NCBI GenBank assembly: GCA_002732685.1
Contig: NVRS01000001.1
Location: 160,313-166,983 of the forward strand
DNA: 6,671 nucleotides
Source: Robiginitomaculum sp.
Lineage (GTDB): Bacteria; Pseudomonadota; Alphaproteobacteria; Caulobacterales; Maricaulaceae
Direction: 5' to 3'
Part shown: positions 1-6,151 of the stretch, one piece after another
Layout of the letters: each line of letters opens with the position of its first letter
Numbering within the stretch: position 1 is the stretch's first letter
Position numbers and translations under genes: made by a program
Notes under the pieces: generated by a model
Seen by the model: only the letters and a program-made list of their open reading frames with translations
The model's database searches: none
Told to the model about the DNA's origin: nothing

Positions 1-1271
1 AAGCCGTTACGGCTGCGTCCTGCAATAACGACACCGCTAGCATAAGGATCAAAATCCATTTCTTCGGCCAATGCCGGTGACATATTAACCACACTAAGAC
101 CGTCAAACGGATTAGTGCCCTCAAGGGTTAATTGGTCACGTTTGGGGTTTTCTTTGGGCGTGTCAGCACGTACTGACACGGTACGAGTTTTGCCGTCGCG
201 CCAAATTTGCACACGCGCTTTGTGGCCCGGAGAAAATGTTGCAAGCTTAAAACGCAACCCGCTATCATCAAAAATTTCAGTGCCGTCTATAGACAGCACC
301 ACATCGCGGCGTTTTATGCCTGCCTTATCAGCCGGCCCGCCCGCGTAGATTTCTTCGACTATAGCACCGCGAGGCCTATCCAGACCAAGTGCTTCAGCCA
401 TCACCGCATTGACGCCTTCGGTACGCGCACCAATCCAGGGGCGTATAATTTTCCCCTCTGACAGCGCACTGTCCACAGCCCGCTTAACCAGCTCACCCGG
501 AATAGCAAAACCAATACCGTTAGAACCCCCAGAGCGTGAGAAAATCGCTGTGTTCACACCAACCAAATGCCCGTCCATATCCACCAAAGCGCCCCCGGAA
601 TTACCAGGGTTTACGGCAGCATCTGTCTGGATAAAATTAGCGAGATCAGAAACTTGCGTCCGGCCAAGCGCAGATACTATGCCAGACGTAACGGTTTGGC
701 CAACACCGAACGGATTACCGATAGCCAGTACCAAATCGCCCACTTCCAAAGTATTATCACTTGCAATTGGCAGGACAGGTAAGCGCTCGCCCTTGGTGTC
801 TATTTGTAAAATCGCTAAATCTGATTCCGTATCAGCAGCCAATAGTGTTGCCTTAAACTCTCGCCTGTCTGCCAGAACGACCCGCATTTCCTGCGCGCCT
901 TTAATCACATGGGCATTGGTCACAATTACGCCGTTGGAACGAACAATTACGCCAGAACCAAGAGAACGCTCGGTACGTTCACGCGGGATACCTCGACCAA
1001 AAAACGAGAAAAATGGATCGACCTGTTGGCGCACTTTACGCTCGGAATAAACATTGACCACAGCAGGTGCGGTCTCTTTGACCACAGGCGCAAAGGACAT
1101 CCTCATTTGCGTCGCCGACTCTGGCACCATCTGCGGCACAATAATGGAAGCCTCAGAAGGCGGTGTCTCCCGCTGGGCAGGATCTGCACAAGCGGTAGGA
1201 ATAAACACCGCGCTCAGAACAAACGCACCACCAAAAAACGAGCCGATAAACGAACTAAATAATTTTTTCAT
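1..1271 (-). CDS. DegP/DegQ (HtrA, Do family) periplasmic serine endoprotease, 3' partial
   Basis: This is an envelope protease/chaperone that degrades misfolded exported proteins. I translated it by hand from the ATG at 1271; 423 codons are visible and the frame is open to the window edge. Residues 1-29 look like a Sec signal peptide: KK, a hydrophobic stretch, and A27-C28-A29 for signal peptidase I. A lipobox reading of PTAC at C28 is less likely because Pro is at -3. The trypsin-like domain (about 60-260) has the triad His121 (TNAHV), Asp151 (SDLAIL) and Ser225 (GNSGGAL). PDZ1 spans about 278-370, and PDZ2 starts near 388 and is cut off by the edge. The loop after N73-V74-Y75 is short and the visible mature part has no cysteine, which is more DegQ-like than the disulfide-bearing LA loop of E. 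coli DegP. The family assignment is firm; the choice between DegP and DegQ is open. It is a separate transcription unit downstream of rplQ. Confidence 0.95.
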   Translation of the reverse strand, partial: MKKLFSSFIGSFFGGAFVLSAVFIPTACADPAQRETPPSEASIIVPQMVPESATQMRMSFAPVVKETAPAVVNVYSERKVRQQVDPFFSFFGRGIPRERTERSLGSGVIVRSNGVIVTNAHVIKGAQEMRVVLADRREFKATLLAADTESDLAILQIDTKGERLPVLPIASDNTLEVGDLVLAIGNPFGVGQTVTSGIVSALGRTQVSDLANFIQTDAAVNPGNSGGALVDMDGHLVGVNTAIFSRSGGSNGIGFAIPGELVKRAVDSALSEGKIIRPWIGARTEGVNAVMAEALGLDRPRGAIVEEIYAGGPADKAGIKRRDVVLSIDGTEIFDDSGLRFKLATFSPGHKARVQIWRDGKTRTVSVRADTPKENPKRDQLTLEGTNPFDGLSVVNMSPALAEEMDFDPYASGVVIAGRSRNG

Positions 1272-1378
1272 GGACTCAAAATAGGGGCAAACCGCCAAAC
1301 TTTAAACCCCAAAGGTCAGAAATGAGTGTTTTTTAATTTACAATGGAAATAGCATAAATTTCATCACTCCTTCAAACG

Positions 1379-1410
1379 CCGCTCATTCCCGCGAAGGTGG
1401 GTACGAGCGG
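1379..1410. repeat. REP-like imperfect palindrome in the degP leader
   Basis: On the plus strand an outer stem CCGCTC (1379-1384) pairs with GAGCGG (1405-1410). An inner stem CCCGC (1388-1392) pairs with GTGGG (1397-1401) through one G-T wobble, with loop GAAG. The core, ATTCCCGCGAAGGTGGGTA at 1385-1403, closely resembles the palindrome at 3902-3919. Short CCCGCGAA-GCGGG palindromes are typical of dispersed intergenic repeats in proteobacterial genomes. It could equally be a leader hairpin in the protease mRNA. Confidence 0.5.
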
Positions 1411-1450
1411 ATTTATGGAAGGATATAGTGTATCTCCATGCACCTATAAC

Positions 1451-1480
1451 AAAAAAACCCGCCTTTGAGGGCGGGTTTTT
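1451..1480 (-). terminator. Rho-independent terminator of the rpsM-rpsK-rpoA-rplQ operon
   Basis: A perfect 11-bp stem pairs 1453-1463 with 1470-1480 (AAAAACCCGCC against GGCGGGTTTTT) around a 6-nt loop. On the minus strand the stem ends in a run of seven T. It begins 25 bases beyond the rplQ stop, so it ends the alpha-operon transcript and separates the protease gene. The flanking A and T runs make it potentially bidirectional, but no gene reads towards it on the plus strand. Confidence 0.93.
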
Positions 1481-1505
1481 AGTATTTTATATTATACGTC
1501 TACGC

Positions 1506-1925
1506 TTAGGCTTCGGTTTTTTCCTCAGCCGCTGTGCGGGCATGGTCACCTGCGCCTTTAGCACTTTCGTCGCGGTCTACGAATTCGATTACGGCCATTG
1601 GCGCGTTGTCGCCGTAACGGTAACCGGCTTTCATAATGCGGATATAACCGCCTTGACGGTCTTTATAACGCGGGCCAAGCACTTCGAACAATTTCTTGCT
1701 CATTTCTAGGTTACGTGTGCGGGCAATCGCCAAACGACGTGAACCCAGATCACCTTTTTTGGCCAAAGTAATAAGCTTTTCCACGAATGGGCGCAGCTCT
1801 TTAGCTTTTGGTACAGTGGTTACGATTTGCTCGTGCTCGATCAAGCTGGAAGACATGTTGGCAAACATCGCTTTGCGGTGCGAGCTTGTTTTGTTTAGTT
1901 TCCGATGGGCAATGCGGTGGCGCAT
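1506..1925 (-). CDS. rplQ: 50S ribosomal protein L17 (bL17)
   Basis: bL17 is a component of the large ribosomal subunit near the peptide exit tunnel. The 139-residue product begins [20 protein letters not shown], the basic start typical of the family. It contains the conserved stretch [21 protein letters not shown] at about residues 36-56 and the C-terminal [26 protein letters not shown] block at about 92-117. The last 20 or so residues ([20 protein letters not shown]) form a charged tail, making the protein slightly longer than the 127-residue E. coli form. The ATG at 1925 has AAGGAA upstream at a suitable distance. It is the last gene of the alpha operon, 58 bp after rpoA and just before a strong terminator. 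Identification is unambiguous. Confidence 0.98.
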   Translation of the reverse strand: MRHRIAHRKLNKTSSHRKAMFANMSSSLIEHEQIVTTVPKAKELRPFVEKLITLAKKGDLGSRRLAIARTRNLEMSKKLFEVLGPRYKDRQGGYIRIMKAGYRYGDNAPMAVIEFVDRDESAKGAGDHARTAAEEKTEA

Positions 1926-1957
1926 GGCTGTATTCCTTATTCTGTTTCCCGTTAGGG

Positions 1958-1970
1958 GCCGACTTTCGGC
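1958..1970. repeat. Small inverted repeat in the rpoA-rplQ gap
   Basis: GCCGA at 1958-1962 and TCGGC at 1966-1970 form a 5-bp stem with a 3-base loop, a few bases beyond the rpoA stop. No T run follows on the minus strand, so it is not an intrinsic terminator. It might be an mRNA processing or stability hairpin, or chance. Confidence 0.3.
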
Positions 1971-1983
1971 TTAATTTGGCGGC

Positions 1984-3000
1984 TTAATAGTGGTCGTCGT
2001 ATTTCTTAGCGAGCTCTTCGATATTCTCAGGCGGCCAATTTGGCGCGTCCATACCGAGATGCAAACCCATAGCAGCCAACACTTCTTTGATTTCGTTCAA
2101 AGATTTGCGGCCAAAGTTCGGTGTGCGGAGCATTTCTGCTTCGGATTTCAAGATCAAATCGCCGATATAAACAATGTTGTCGTTTTTCAGGCAGTTTGCA
2201 GAACGAACAGATAGTTCTAATTCGTCGACTTTGCGTAGAAGTGCAGGGTTGAAATCCAGCTCGTCTTTTTCTTCGCCCCGGCCGATATCTTCCGGATCGT
2301 CAAAGTTGACAAACACTTGGAACTGATCTTGTAGAATACGAGCTGCAACAGCAACTGCATCTTCGGGCGTAACCGCGCCGTTAGTCTCGACGTCGATTAA
2401 TAGTTTATCATAATCAAGAACCTGACCTTCACGAGTGTTCTCAACGCGGTAAGTCACACGGGTAACCGGGCTGTATAGTGCGTCAATACTGATGAGGCCG
2501 ATCGGCGCATCTTCAGGGCGCAAATCAGATGCTGCAACATAGCCTTTGCCCGTATTTACGGTCAGTTCCATGCGCAAATCAGTGTCCTCGTCCATAGTAC
2601 AAATAACATGGTCAGGATTCAAGATTTCTACGTCTGCAGTCTCTTCGATATCTGCACCAGTTACGGGGCCTGCACCAGTTTTTTTCAAGAGCAAACGCTT
2701 AGGCCCTTCAGAGTGCATACGCACAGCTAGGCCTTTCATGTTCAACACGATATTGGTAACATCTTCACGTACACCGGGAATAGATGTAAACTCGTGGACA
2801 ACACCATCAATTTGGATAGATGTCACGGCTGCACCTTGCAAGGATGACAGTAAAACGCGGCGAAGCGCATTACCAACTGTCATACCAAAACCACGCTCTA
2901 GTGGTTCTGCAATAATCGTAGCTTGTTTTTCAGGAACGCGACCAGGCTCAACTTCAGGGTTGATCGGACGGATGAGTTCTTGCCAATTTTTTTCAATCAC
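1984..3000 (-). CDS. rpoA: DNA-directed RNA polymerase subunit alpha
   Basis: The alpha subunit dimerises to scaffold RNA polymerase assembly and contacts promoter UP elements and activators through its C-terminal domain. The product has 338 residues, the usual length. The N-terminal domain (about 1-235) carries the assembly motif around [19 protein letters not shown] (43-61) and the [22 protein letters not shown] block (68-89). An acidic linker (about 234-249) leads to the C-terminal domain (about 250-320), where R266 and N269 in [10 protein letters not shown] correspond to the DNA-contacting R265 and N268 of E. coli. The [16 protein letters not shown] helix is also present. The start is a GTG at 2998-3000, chosen because [10 protein letters not shown] matches alphaproteobacterial alpha N-termini, the next Met is residue 40, and AGAGGT lies 6 bases upstream. 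It follows rpsK directly, with no rpsD between. Confidence 0.99.
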   Translation of the reverse strand: MIEKNWQELIRPINPEVEPGRVPEKQATIIAEPLERGFGMTVGNALRRVLLSSLQGAAVTSIQIDGVVHEFTSIPGVREDVTNIVLNMKGLAVRMHSEGPKRLLLKKTGAGPVTGADIEETADVEILNPDHVICTMDEDTDLRMELTVNTGKGYVAASDLRPEDAPIGLISIDALYSPVTRVTYRVENTREGQVLDYDKLLIDVETNGAVTPEDAVAVAARILQDQFQVFVNFDDPEDIGRGEEKDELDFNPALLRKVDELELSVRSANCLKNDNIVYIGDLILKSEAEMLRTPNFGRKSLNEIKEVLAAMGLHLGMDAPNWPPENIEELAKKYDDHY

Positions 3001-3006
3001 TTGTGT

Positions 3007-3012
3007 ACCTCT
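3007..3012 (-). promoter_or_regulatory. Ribosome binding site of rpoA (GTG start)
   Basis: AGAGGT on the minus strand, 6 bases before the GTG at 2998-3000. It supports the GTG start, because no upstream in-frame ATG and no early internal ATG gives a plausible alpha subunit. Confidence 0.65.
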
Positions 3013-3037
3013 TAAGATTAAAGGTTTGAATTAGGAA

Positions 3038-3427
3038 CTAAACGCGGCGACGTTTAGGAGGACGACAACCATTATGCGGAATGGGTGTAACGTCGCGAAT
3101 AGTTGTAATGGTCAAGCCAGCAGCTTGTAGCGCACGAACGGCACTTTCACGACCGGAACCCGGACCGTTTACATTAATTTCAAGGGTTTGCATGCCGTGA
3201 TCTTGCGCTTTACGCGCAACTTCTTCAGCAGCAACTTGCGCCGCATAAGGCGTAGATTTACGTGAGCCCTTAAAGCCCATTGCACCAGCGGAACACCAAG
3301 CAATGGTATTGCCCTGGATGTCGGCAATAGTGATCATGGTGTTGTTAAACGTCGCATTGATATGCGCTACACCTGATGTAATGTTTTTTCTATCAGCGCG
3401 GCGGACGCGACCCGGTTCTTTAGCCAT
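3038..3427 (-). CDS. rpsK: 30S ribosomal protein S11 (uS11)
   Basis: uS11 is a small-subunit platform protein that binds 16S rRNA near the mRNA exit/Shine-Dalgarno region. The product has 129 residues, the normal length. Recognisable blocks are [18 protein letters not shown] (19-36), [21 protein letters not shown] (44-64), [19 protein letters not shown] (87-105), and the C-terminal signature [18 protein letters not shown]. The Asn119-Gly120 pair in PHNGC is the site known to become isoaspartate in E. coli S11, so this could happen here too (inference). The ATG at 3427 is preceded by GAGGG. It lies 19 bp after rpsM and 37 bp before rpoA in the same operon. Identification is unambiguous. Confidence 0.99.
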   Translation of the reverse strand: MAKEPGRVRRADRKNITSGVAHINATFNNTMITIADIQGNTIAWCSAGAMGFKGSRKSTPYAAQVAAEEVARKAQDHGMQTLEINVNGPGSGRESAVRALQAAGLTITTIRDVTPIPHNGCRPPKRRRV

Positions 3428-3446
3428 TTTCGTTAGCCCTCTTTAT

Positions 3447-3815
3447 CTATTTTTTCTTGCCGGCAATGGCCCTAGCGGGACCTTTGCGGGTACGTGCATT
3501 TGTATGTGTGCGCTGACCGCGAACAGGTAGACCACGACGGTGACGAATACCACGGTAATTACCCATATCCATCAAGCGTTTGATGTTCATAGATGTCTGG
3601 CGACGCAAATCACCTTCGACCAAATGGCCGTCGGAAATTGCATCACGGATGTTCGCTACATCAGCATCGCTGAGATCTTGCACACGACGTGTGTCTTCAA
3701 TGCCGACCTTTTCGCAAATCTCTAGGGATTTTGCCGGGCCAATGCCGTGAATATATGTTAGCGCGATAATTACGCGCTTGTTAGTTGGTATGTTTATACC
3801 TGCAATACGTGCCAC
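3447..3815 (-). CDS. rpsM: 30S ribosomal protein S13 (uS13)
   Basis: uS13 sits in the head of the small subunit, forms inter-subunit bridges and contacts P-site tRNA with its C-terminal tail. The 122-residue product begins [15 protein letters not shown]. It has the helix-hairpin-helix-like [10 protein letters not shown] (21-30), the central helical domain, and the family signature [15 protein letters not shown] (99-113), followed by a basic tail ending GKKK. The start is a GTG at 3813-3815; MARIAGI is the universal N-terminus and AAGGAG lies 7 bases upstream. The stop is TAG. It is the first gene of the alpha operon (rpsM-rpsK-rpoA-rplQ) and has a good promoter candidate in the 195-bp gap that separates it from adk. 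Confidence 0.99.
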   Translation of the reverse strand: MARIAGINIPTNKRVIIALTYIHGIGPAKSLEICEKVGIEDTRRVQDLSDADVANIRDAISDGHLVEGDLRRQTSMNIKRLMDMGNYRGIRHRRGLPVRGQRTHTNARTRKGPARAIAGKKK

Positions 3816-3822
3816 AACGGCT

Positions 3823-3828
3823 CTCCTT
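3823..3828 (-). promoter_or_regulatory. Ribosome binding site of rpsM (GTG start)
   Basis: A strong AAGGAG on the minus strand (within AAAGGAGAG), 7 bases before the GTG at 3813-3815. It decides the start in favour of GTG. Confidence 0.85.
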
Positions 3829-3901
3829 TAGTAATTCCTTATTCACAAAACCATCTATACGTCCCACATGAAAAATCACATGGAGACCGGTATTTCGACA
3901 G

Positions 3902-3919
3902 ATTCCGCGAAAGCGGGTA
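3902..3919. repeat. REP-like palindrome in the adk-rpsM gap
   Basis: The plus strand reads ATTCCGCGAAAGCGGGTA, with CCGC and GCGG paired around a GAAA loop. It matches the core at 1385-1403 apart from one missing C and two substitutions. It lies immediately downstream of the putative -10 box for rpsM, so it would fall at or next to the transcription start. It may be a dispersed repeat, or a partial terminator or processing signal after adk; no T run follows. Confidence 0.5.
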
Positions 3920-3947
3920 GTTATATCCTCTTAGCCGCCAAGGTCAA
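3920..3947 (-). promoter_or_regulatory. Predicted sigma70-type promoter of the rpsM operon
   Basis: On the minus strand TTGACC (3942-3947; 5 of 6 to TTGACA) is separated by 16 bases from TATAAC (3920-3925; 5 of 6 to TATAAT). A start near 3913 would give a leader of about 98 nt before the rpsM GTG. This is the best promoter match I saw in the window, and it sits where adk ends and the alpha operon begins. The -35 box lies inside an inverted repeat. The prediction is by eye only. Confidence 0.6.
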
Positions 3948-3963
3948 CCTTACAATTGACCTT
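3940..3963. repeat. 8-bp perfect inverted repeat overlapping the rpsM -35 box
   Basis: AAGGTCAA (3940-3947) and TTGACCTT (3956-3963) are perfect inverted copies separated by 8 bases. The arm at 3940-3947 contains the predicted -35 hexamer, an arrangement compatible with an operator for a dimeric regulator. As RNA it would be a hairpin in the adk 3' UTR, but no T run follows on either strand, so an intrinsic terminator is unlikely. Confidence 0.45.
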
Positions 3964-4010
3964 AAACGCCACTTTTTACTGTTATTCTCTTGACCATTCC
4001 CGTACTGGGA

Positions 4011-4631
4011 TCAGCCCCCAAAAATTCTCTTCCACCACGACTTTGTGGATTTTTCCGCTACAGTTTTTTGCATGTCCAGCACTTGGGCAATGGCGGCTGC
4101 AACTGTATCTATCTCAGCAAGACCATCAACTTCGGTCAATTTACCCTGCGCCGCATAAAAGGGCAGCAATGGTGCTGTTTGTTCATGGTAATTACCTAGC
4201 CGTATTTTGAAGCTTTCCGGGTTGTCGTCTTTACGGCCTTCTTCTTTGAAACGTTTTTCAATACGTCCCAAAAGCACTTTATCATCGACGCATAAACGTA
4301 CCACGCCGTCGACTTCTTGGCCGCGCTGCTTTAACGTAACGTCTAGCGCTTTAGCCTGTTCAACCGTGCGCGGGAAACCATCAAATATAAAACCTGGCGC
4401 ATCTTTGTTGATGTCTAGTTGTTCTTCGATTAGGGCGATAACGATTTCGTCGGAAACTAGATCGCCCCGGTCCATAATACTGGCAACTGTTTTGCCAAGC
4501 TCAGAGCCAGATGTACGGGCTGCGCGTAACATATCTCCTGTAGAAAGCTGGATAAAACCGCGCTGCGCGGTAAGGAGTTTAGCTTGTGTACCTTTACCGG
4601 CCGCAGGTGGGCCGAACATTACGATGTTCAT
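4011..4631 (-). CDS. adk: Adenylate kinase, short-LID form
   Basis: The enzyme catalyses ATP + AMP = 2 ADP in the cytoplasm and balances adenine nucleotides. The P-loop GPPAAGKGTQ is at residues 7-16. The AMP-binding parts are STGDMLR (30-36) and FIFDGFPRTVEQA (81-93). Catalytic arginines are present in GRIEKR (R123, R127) and in EEGRKDDNPESFKIRL (R133, R144). The roughly 30-residue LID insertion of E. coli Adk is missing between R127 and E130, so this is the short form, without the four-Cys zinc site. After the usual end, residues about 188-206 add a tail finishing SWWKRIFGG. The ATG at 4631 starts 13 bp after secY stops and has no clear Shine-Dalgarno sequence, so translation may be coupled to secY. 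The secY-adk-rpsM order is typical of Alphaproteobacteria. Confidence 0.98.
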   Translation of the reverse strand: MNIVMFGPPAAGKGTQAKLLTAQRGFIQLSTGDMLRAARTSGSELGKTVASIMDRGDLVSDEIVIALIEEQLDINKDAPGFIFDGFPRTVEQAKALDVTLKQRGQEVDGVVRLCVDDKVLLGRIEKRFKEEGRKDDNPESFKIRLGNYHEQTAPLLPFYAAQGKLTEVDGLAEIDTVAAAIAQVLDMQKTVAEKSTKSWWKRIFGG

Positions 4632-4644
4632 AATATCATGCCCA

Positions 4645-6012
4645 CTATTTTTTACGTCTGCGACCCATGCGGGACTTTTTGATCAGACCTTCATATTGGT
4701 GTGCCACCAGATGAGATTGAACTTGCGCAACCGTATCTAGGGTCACAGAGACAACAATCAACAAGGACATACCGCCGATGAGCATAGCCACACTAGGTGG
4801 GATTTTACCGCCGGTTTGGGCAATAGCAAATTCAGGAAGTACACAAACGAAGGCCACATAAATCGCGCCGATAAATGTCAGGCGGTTTAGAACGTATTGC
4901 AGATATTCTGCAGTCCGCGCACCTGGGCGAATACCCGGCAAGAAGCCGCCGTGCTTGCGTAGGTTATCAGCTGTATCTTCTGGCTTAAATACATAAGGTA
5001 CATAGAAGAAGCAGAAGAAGATAATCAACAAAGTATAGAGAGCCAAATATATTGGTGAGCCATAACCAGTTTGTGACAGGATTTGACGCACCCAACCCGG
5101 CGCATCTTCCGCGATAAATGTACCAGCCGTTGCAGGTAGCAACAAAATTGAGGATGCAAAAATTGGCGGGATAACACCAGCAGCATTAAGCTTAAGCGGC
5201 AAGAACGAACTATCACCGCCAAACATTTTACCACCAGCCACTTGGCGTTTCGGGTATTGCACGAGAAGTCGGCGCTGCGCACGTTCAACGTAAACAATCA
5301 AACCAACCAAACCGACACCCATAATAATGACCATCAACATTAAACCAGCTGATAAAGAGCCAATGGCGTTGAGGTTAAATACTTGGAAAATAGCTTTTGG
5401 TAGCTCGGCAACAATACCGGCCAAAATAATTAAAGACACACCATTACCAATACCGCGGGCCGTAATTTGTTCACCCATCCACATCAGGAATAAGGTACCA
5501 CCAACCAACGTAATCACTGCTGTAGCTTCGAAAAACGCGCCGGGATTATAGACAAAGCCTTGGGATTCTAGAAGTCTTGCAATGCCGAAAGCTTGAAACG
5601 CCGCTAGAAATACGGTCAAATAGCGTGTGTATTGATTGATCTGCTTACGGCCTTGTTCGCCGTCTTTATCAAGAGCGACAAGGCTTGGGATAGAGCCTTT
5701 CATCAGTGTCATAATAATAGACGCCGTAATATAAGGCATAACGTTGAGGGCAAAAATTGCCATACGTTCCACCGCACCACCTGCGAACATATTCATACGG
5801 GTTAAGAGACCTGCTCCGCCGCCCGCTTGACCACCTGTGGTAAAGACTTGTGAATAAGCCGCCATGTCGACGCCCGGAACCGGAATAAATGTACCGATAC
5901 GGTAAACAATCAAAATCAGAACCGTGAAAAGAAGACGCTTTTGCAATTCTTTGGCTTTGCCAAATGTACCAAAGCTTAAATTTTGCGCGAGCTGTTCCGA
6001 TGCAGATGCCAT
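4645..6012 (-). CDS. secY: Preprotein translocase channel subunit SecY
   Basis: SecY is the pore-forming inner-membrane subunit of the SecYEG translocon, through which unfolded proteins are exported or inserted by SecA or ribosomes. The product has 455 residues, normal length. Ten membrane segments can be read at about 26-46, 83-105, 130-147, 162-180, 190-212, 220-242, 276-296, 318-342, 377-398 and 404-424. The N-terminal FIPVPGVD motif follows TM1, and the TM2 lateral-gate signature ALNVMPYITASIIM is at 88-101. RGIGNGVSLIIL (186-197) and the cytosolic loop GFLPGIRPGARTAEYL (356-371), in the region that contacts SecA or the ribosome, are present. The tail is basic (RMGRRRKK). The ATG at 6012 has AAGGG upstream. 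It lies in the usual place after rplO, with adk following closely. Confidence 0.99.
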   Translation of the reverse strand: MASASEQLAQNLSFGTFGKAKELQKRLLFTVLILIVYRIGTFIPVPGVDMAAYSQVFTTGGQAGGGAGLLTRMNMFAGGAVERMAIFALNVMPYITASIIMTLMKGSIPSLVALDKDGEQGRKQINQYTRYLTVFLAAFQAFGIARLLESQGFVYNPGAFFEATAVITLVGGTLFLMWMGEQITARGIGNGVSLIILAGIVAELPKAIFQVFNLNAIGSLSAGLMLMVIIMGVGLVGLIVYVERAQRRLLVQYPKRQVAGGKMFGGDSSFLPLKLNAAGVIPPIFASSILLLPATAGTFIAEDAPGWVRQILSQTGYGSPIYLALYTLLIIFFCFFYVPYVFKPEDTADNLRKHGGFLPGIRPGARTAEYLQYVLNRLTFIGAIYVAFVCVLPEFAIAQTGGKIPPSVAMLIGGMSLLIVVSVTLDTVAQVQSHLVAHQYEGLIKKSRMGRRRKK

Positions 6013-6035
6013 TTTTATTTTCCCTTTTGCAATAG

Positions 6036-6051
6036 CTCCTCATATGGGGAG
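6036..6051. repeat. Near-perfect palindrome upstream of secY
   Basis: CTCCTCATATGGGGAG is a 16-bp palindrome centred on CATATG with one mismatched pair, 24 bases before the secY start. In RNA, CUCC and GGAG could form a short stem close to the ribosome binding site. It may be an operator, an mRNA structure or chance. Confidence 0.35.
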
Positions 6052-6125
6052 TTGATTACAATTTTAAAGGCCTTCCTCTCATTATCCGGCTCGAAAATCT
6101 CCGCCTAGAAATCGCTGTCGTCTTT

Positions 6126-6151
6126 CTTATGATTTCTGGCTTATGATTTCT
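6126..6151. repeat. 12-bp direct duplication across the rplO stop codon
   Basis: CTTATGATTTCT occurs at 6126-6137 and again at 6140-6151, two bases apart. The second copy contains the rplO stop codon (TAA on the minus strand at 6141-6143) and the last codons; the first lies just beyond it. The copies are identical and their 14-base offset changes frame, so the duplicate is not coding. Confidence 0.8.

Noticed and set aside
409..1050. 213-codon open frame on the plus strand
   Set aside because: It is antisense to the protease gene, whose catalytic triad and PDZ domains are unmistakable; the translation is Ser/Thr/Pro-rich with no domain.
1338..1364. Tiny ORF (8 codons, MKFMLFPL) in the protease leader with AAGGAG just upstream
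   Set aside because: AAGGAG is only 2 bases from the first ATG and 11 from the second, and the peptide shows no leader-peptide logic.
2546..3034. 162-codon plus-strand frame
   Set aside because: Antisense shadow of rpoA with no recognisable protein features.
3865..3882. Direct repeat CACATG at 3865-3870 and 3877-3882 in the rpsM leader
   Set aside because: Six bases each is within chance expectation and no partner site is seen.
3995..4008. TCCC/GGGA stem just after the adk stop as a terminator
   Set aside because: Only 4 bp and not followed by a T run on the minus strand.
4207..4740. 177-codon plus-strand frame
   Set aside because: Antisense to adk and the end of secY; no family resemblance.
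6081..6086. GATAAT on the minus strand as a -10 box for secY
   Set aside because: No acceptable -35 hexamer at 16-19 bases upstream.
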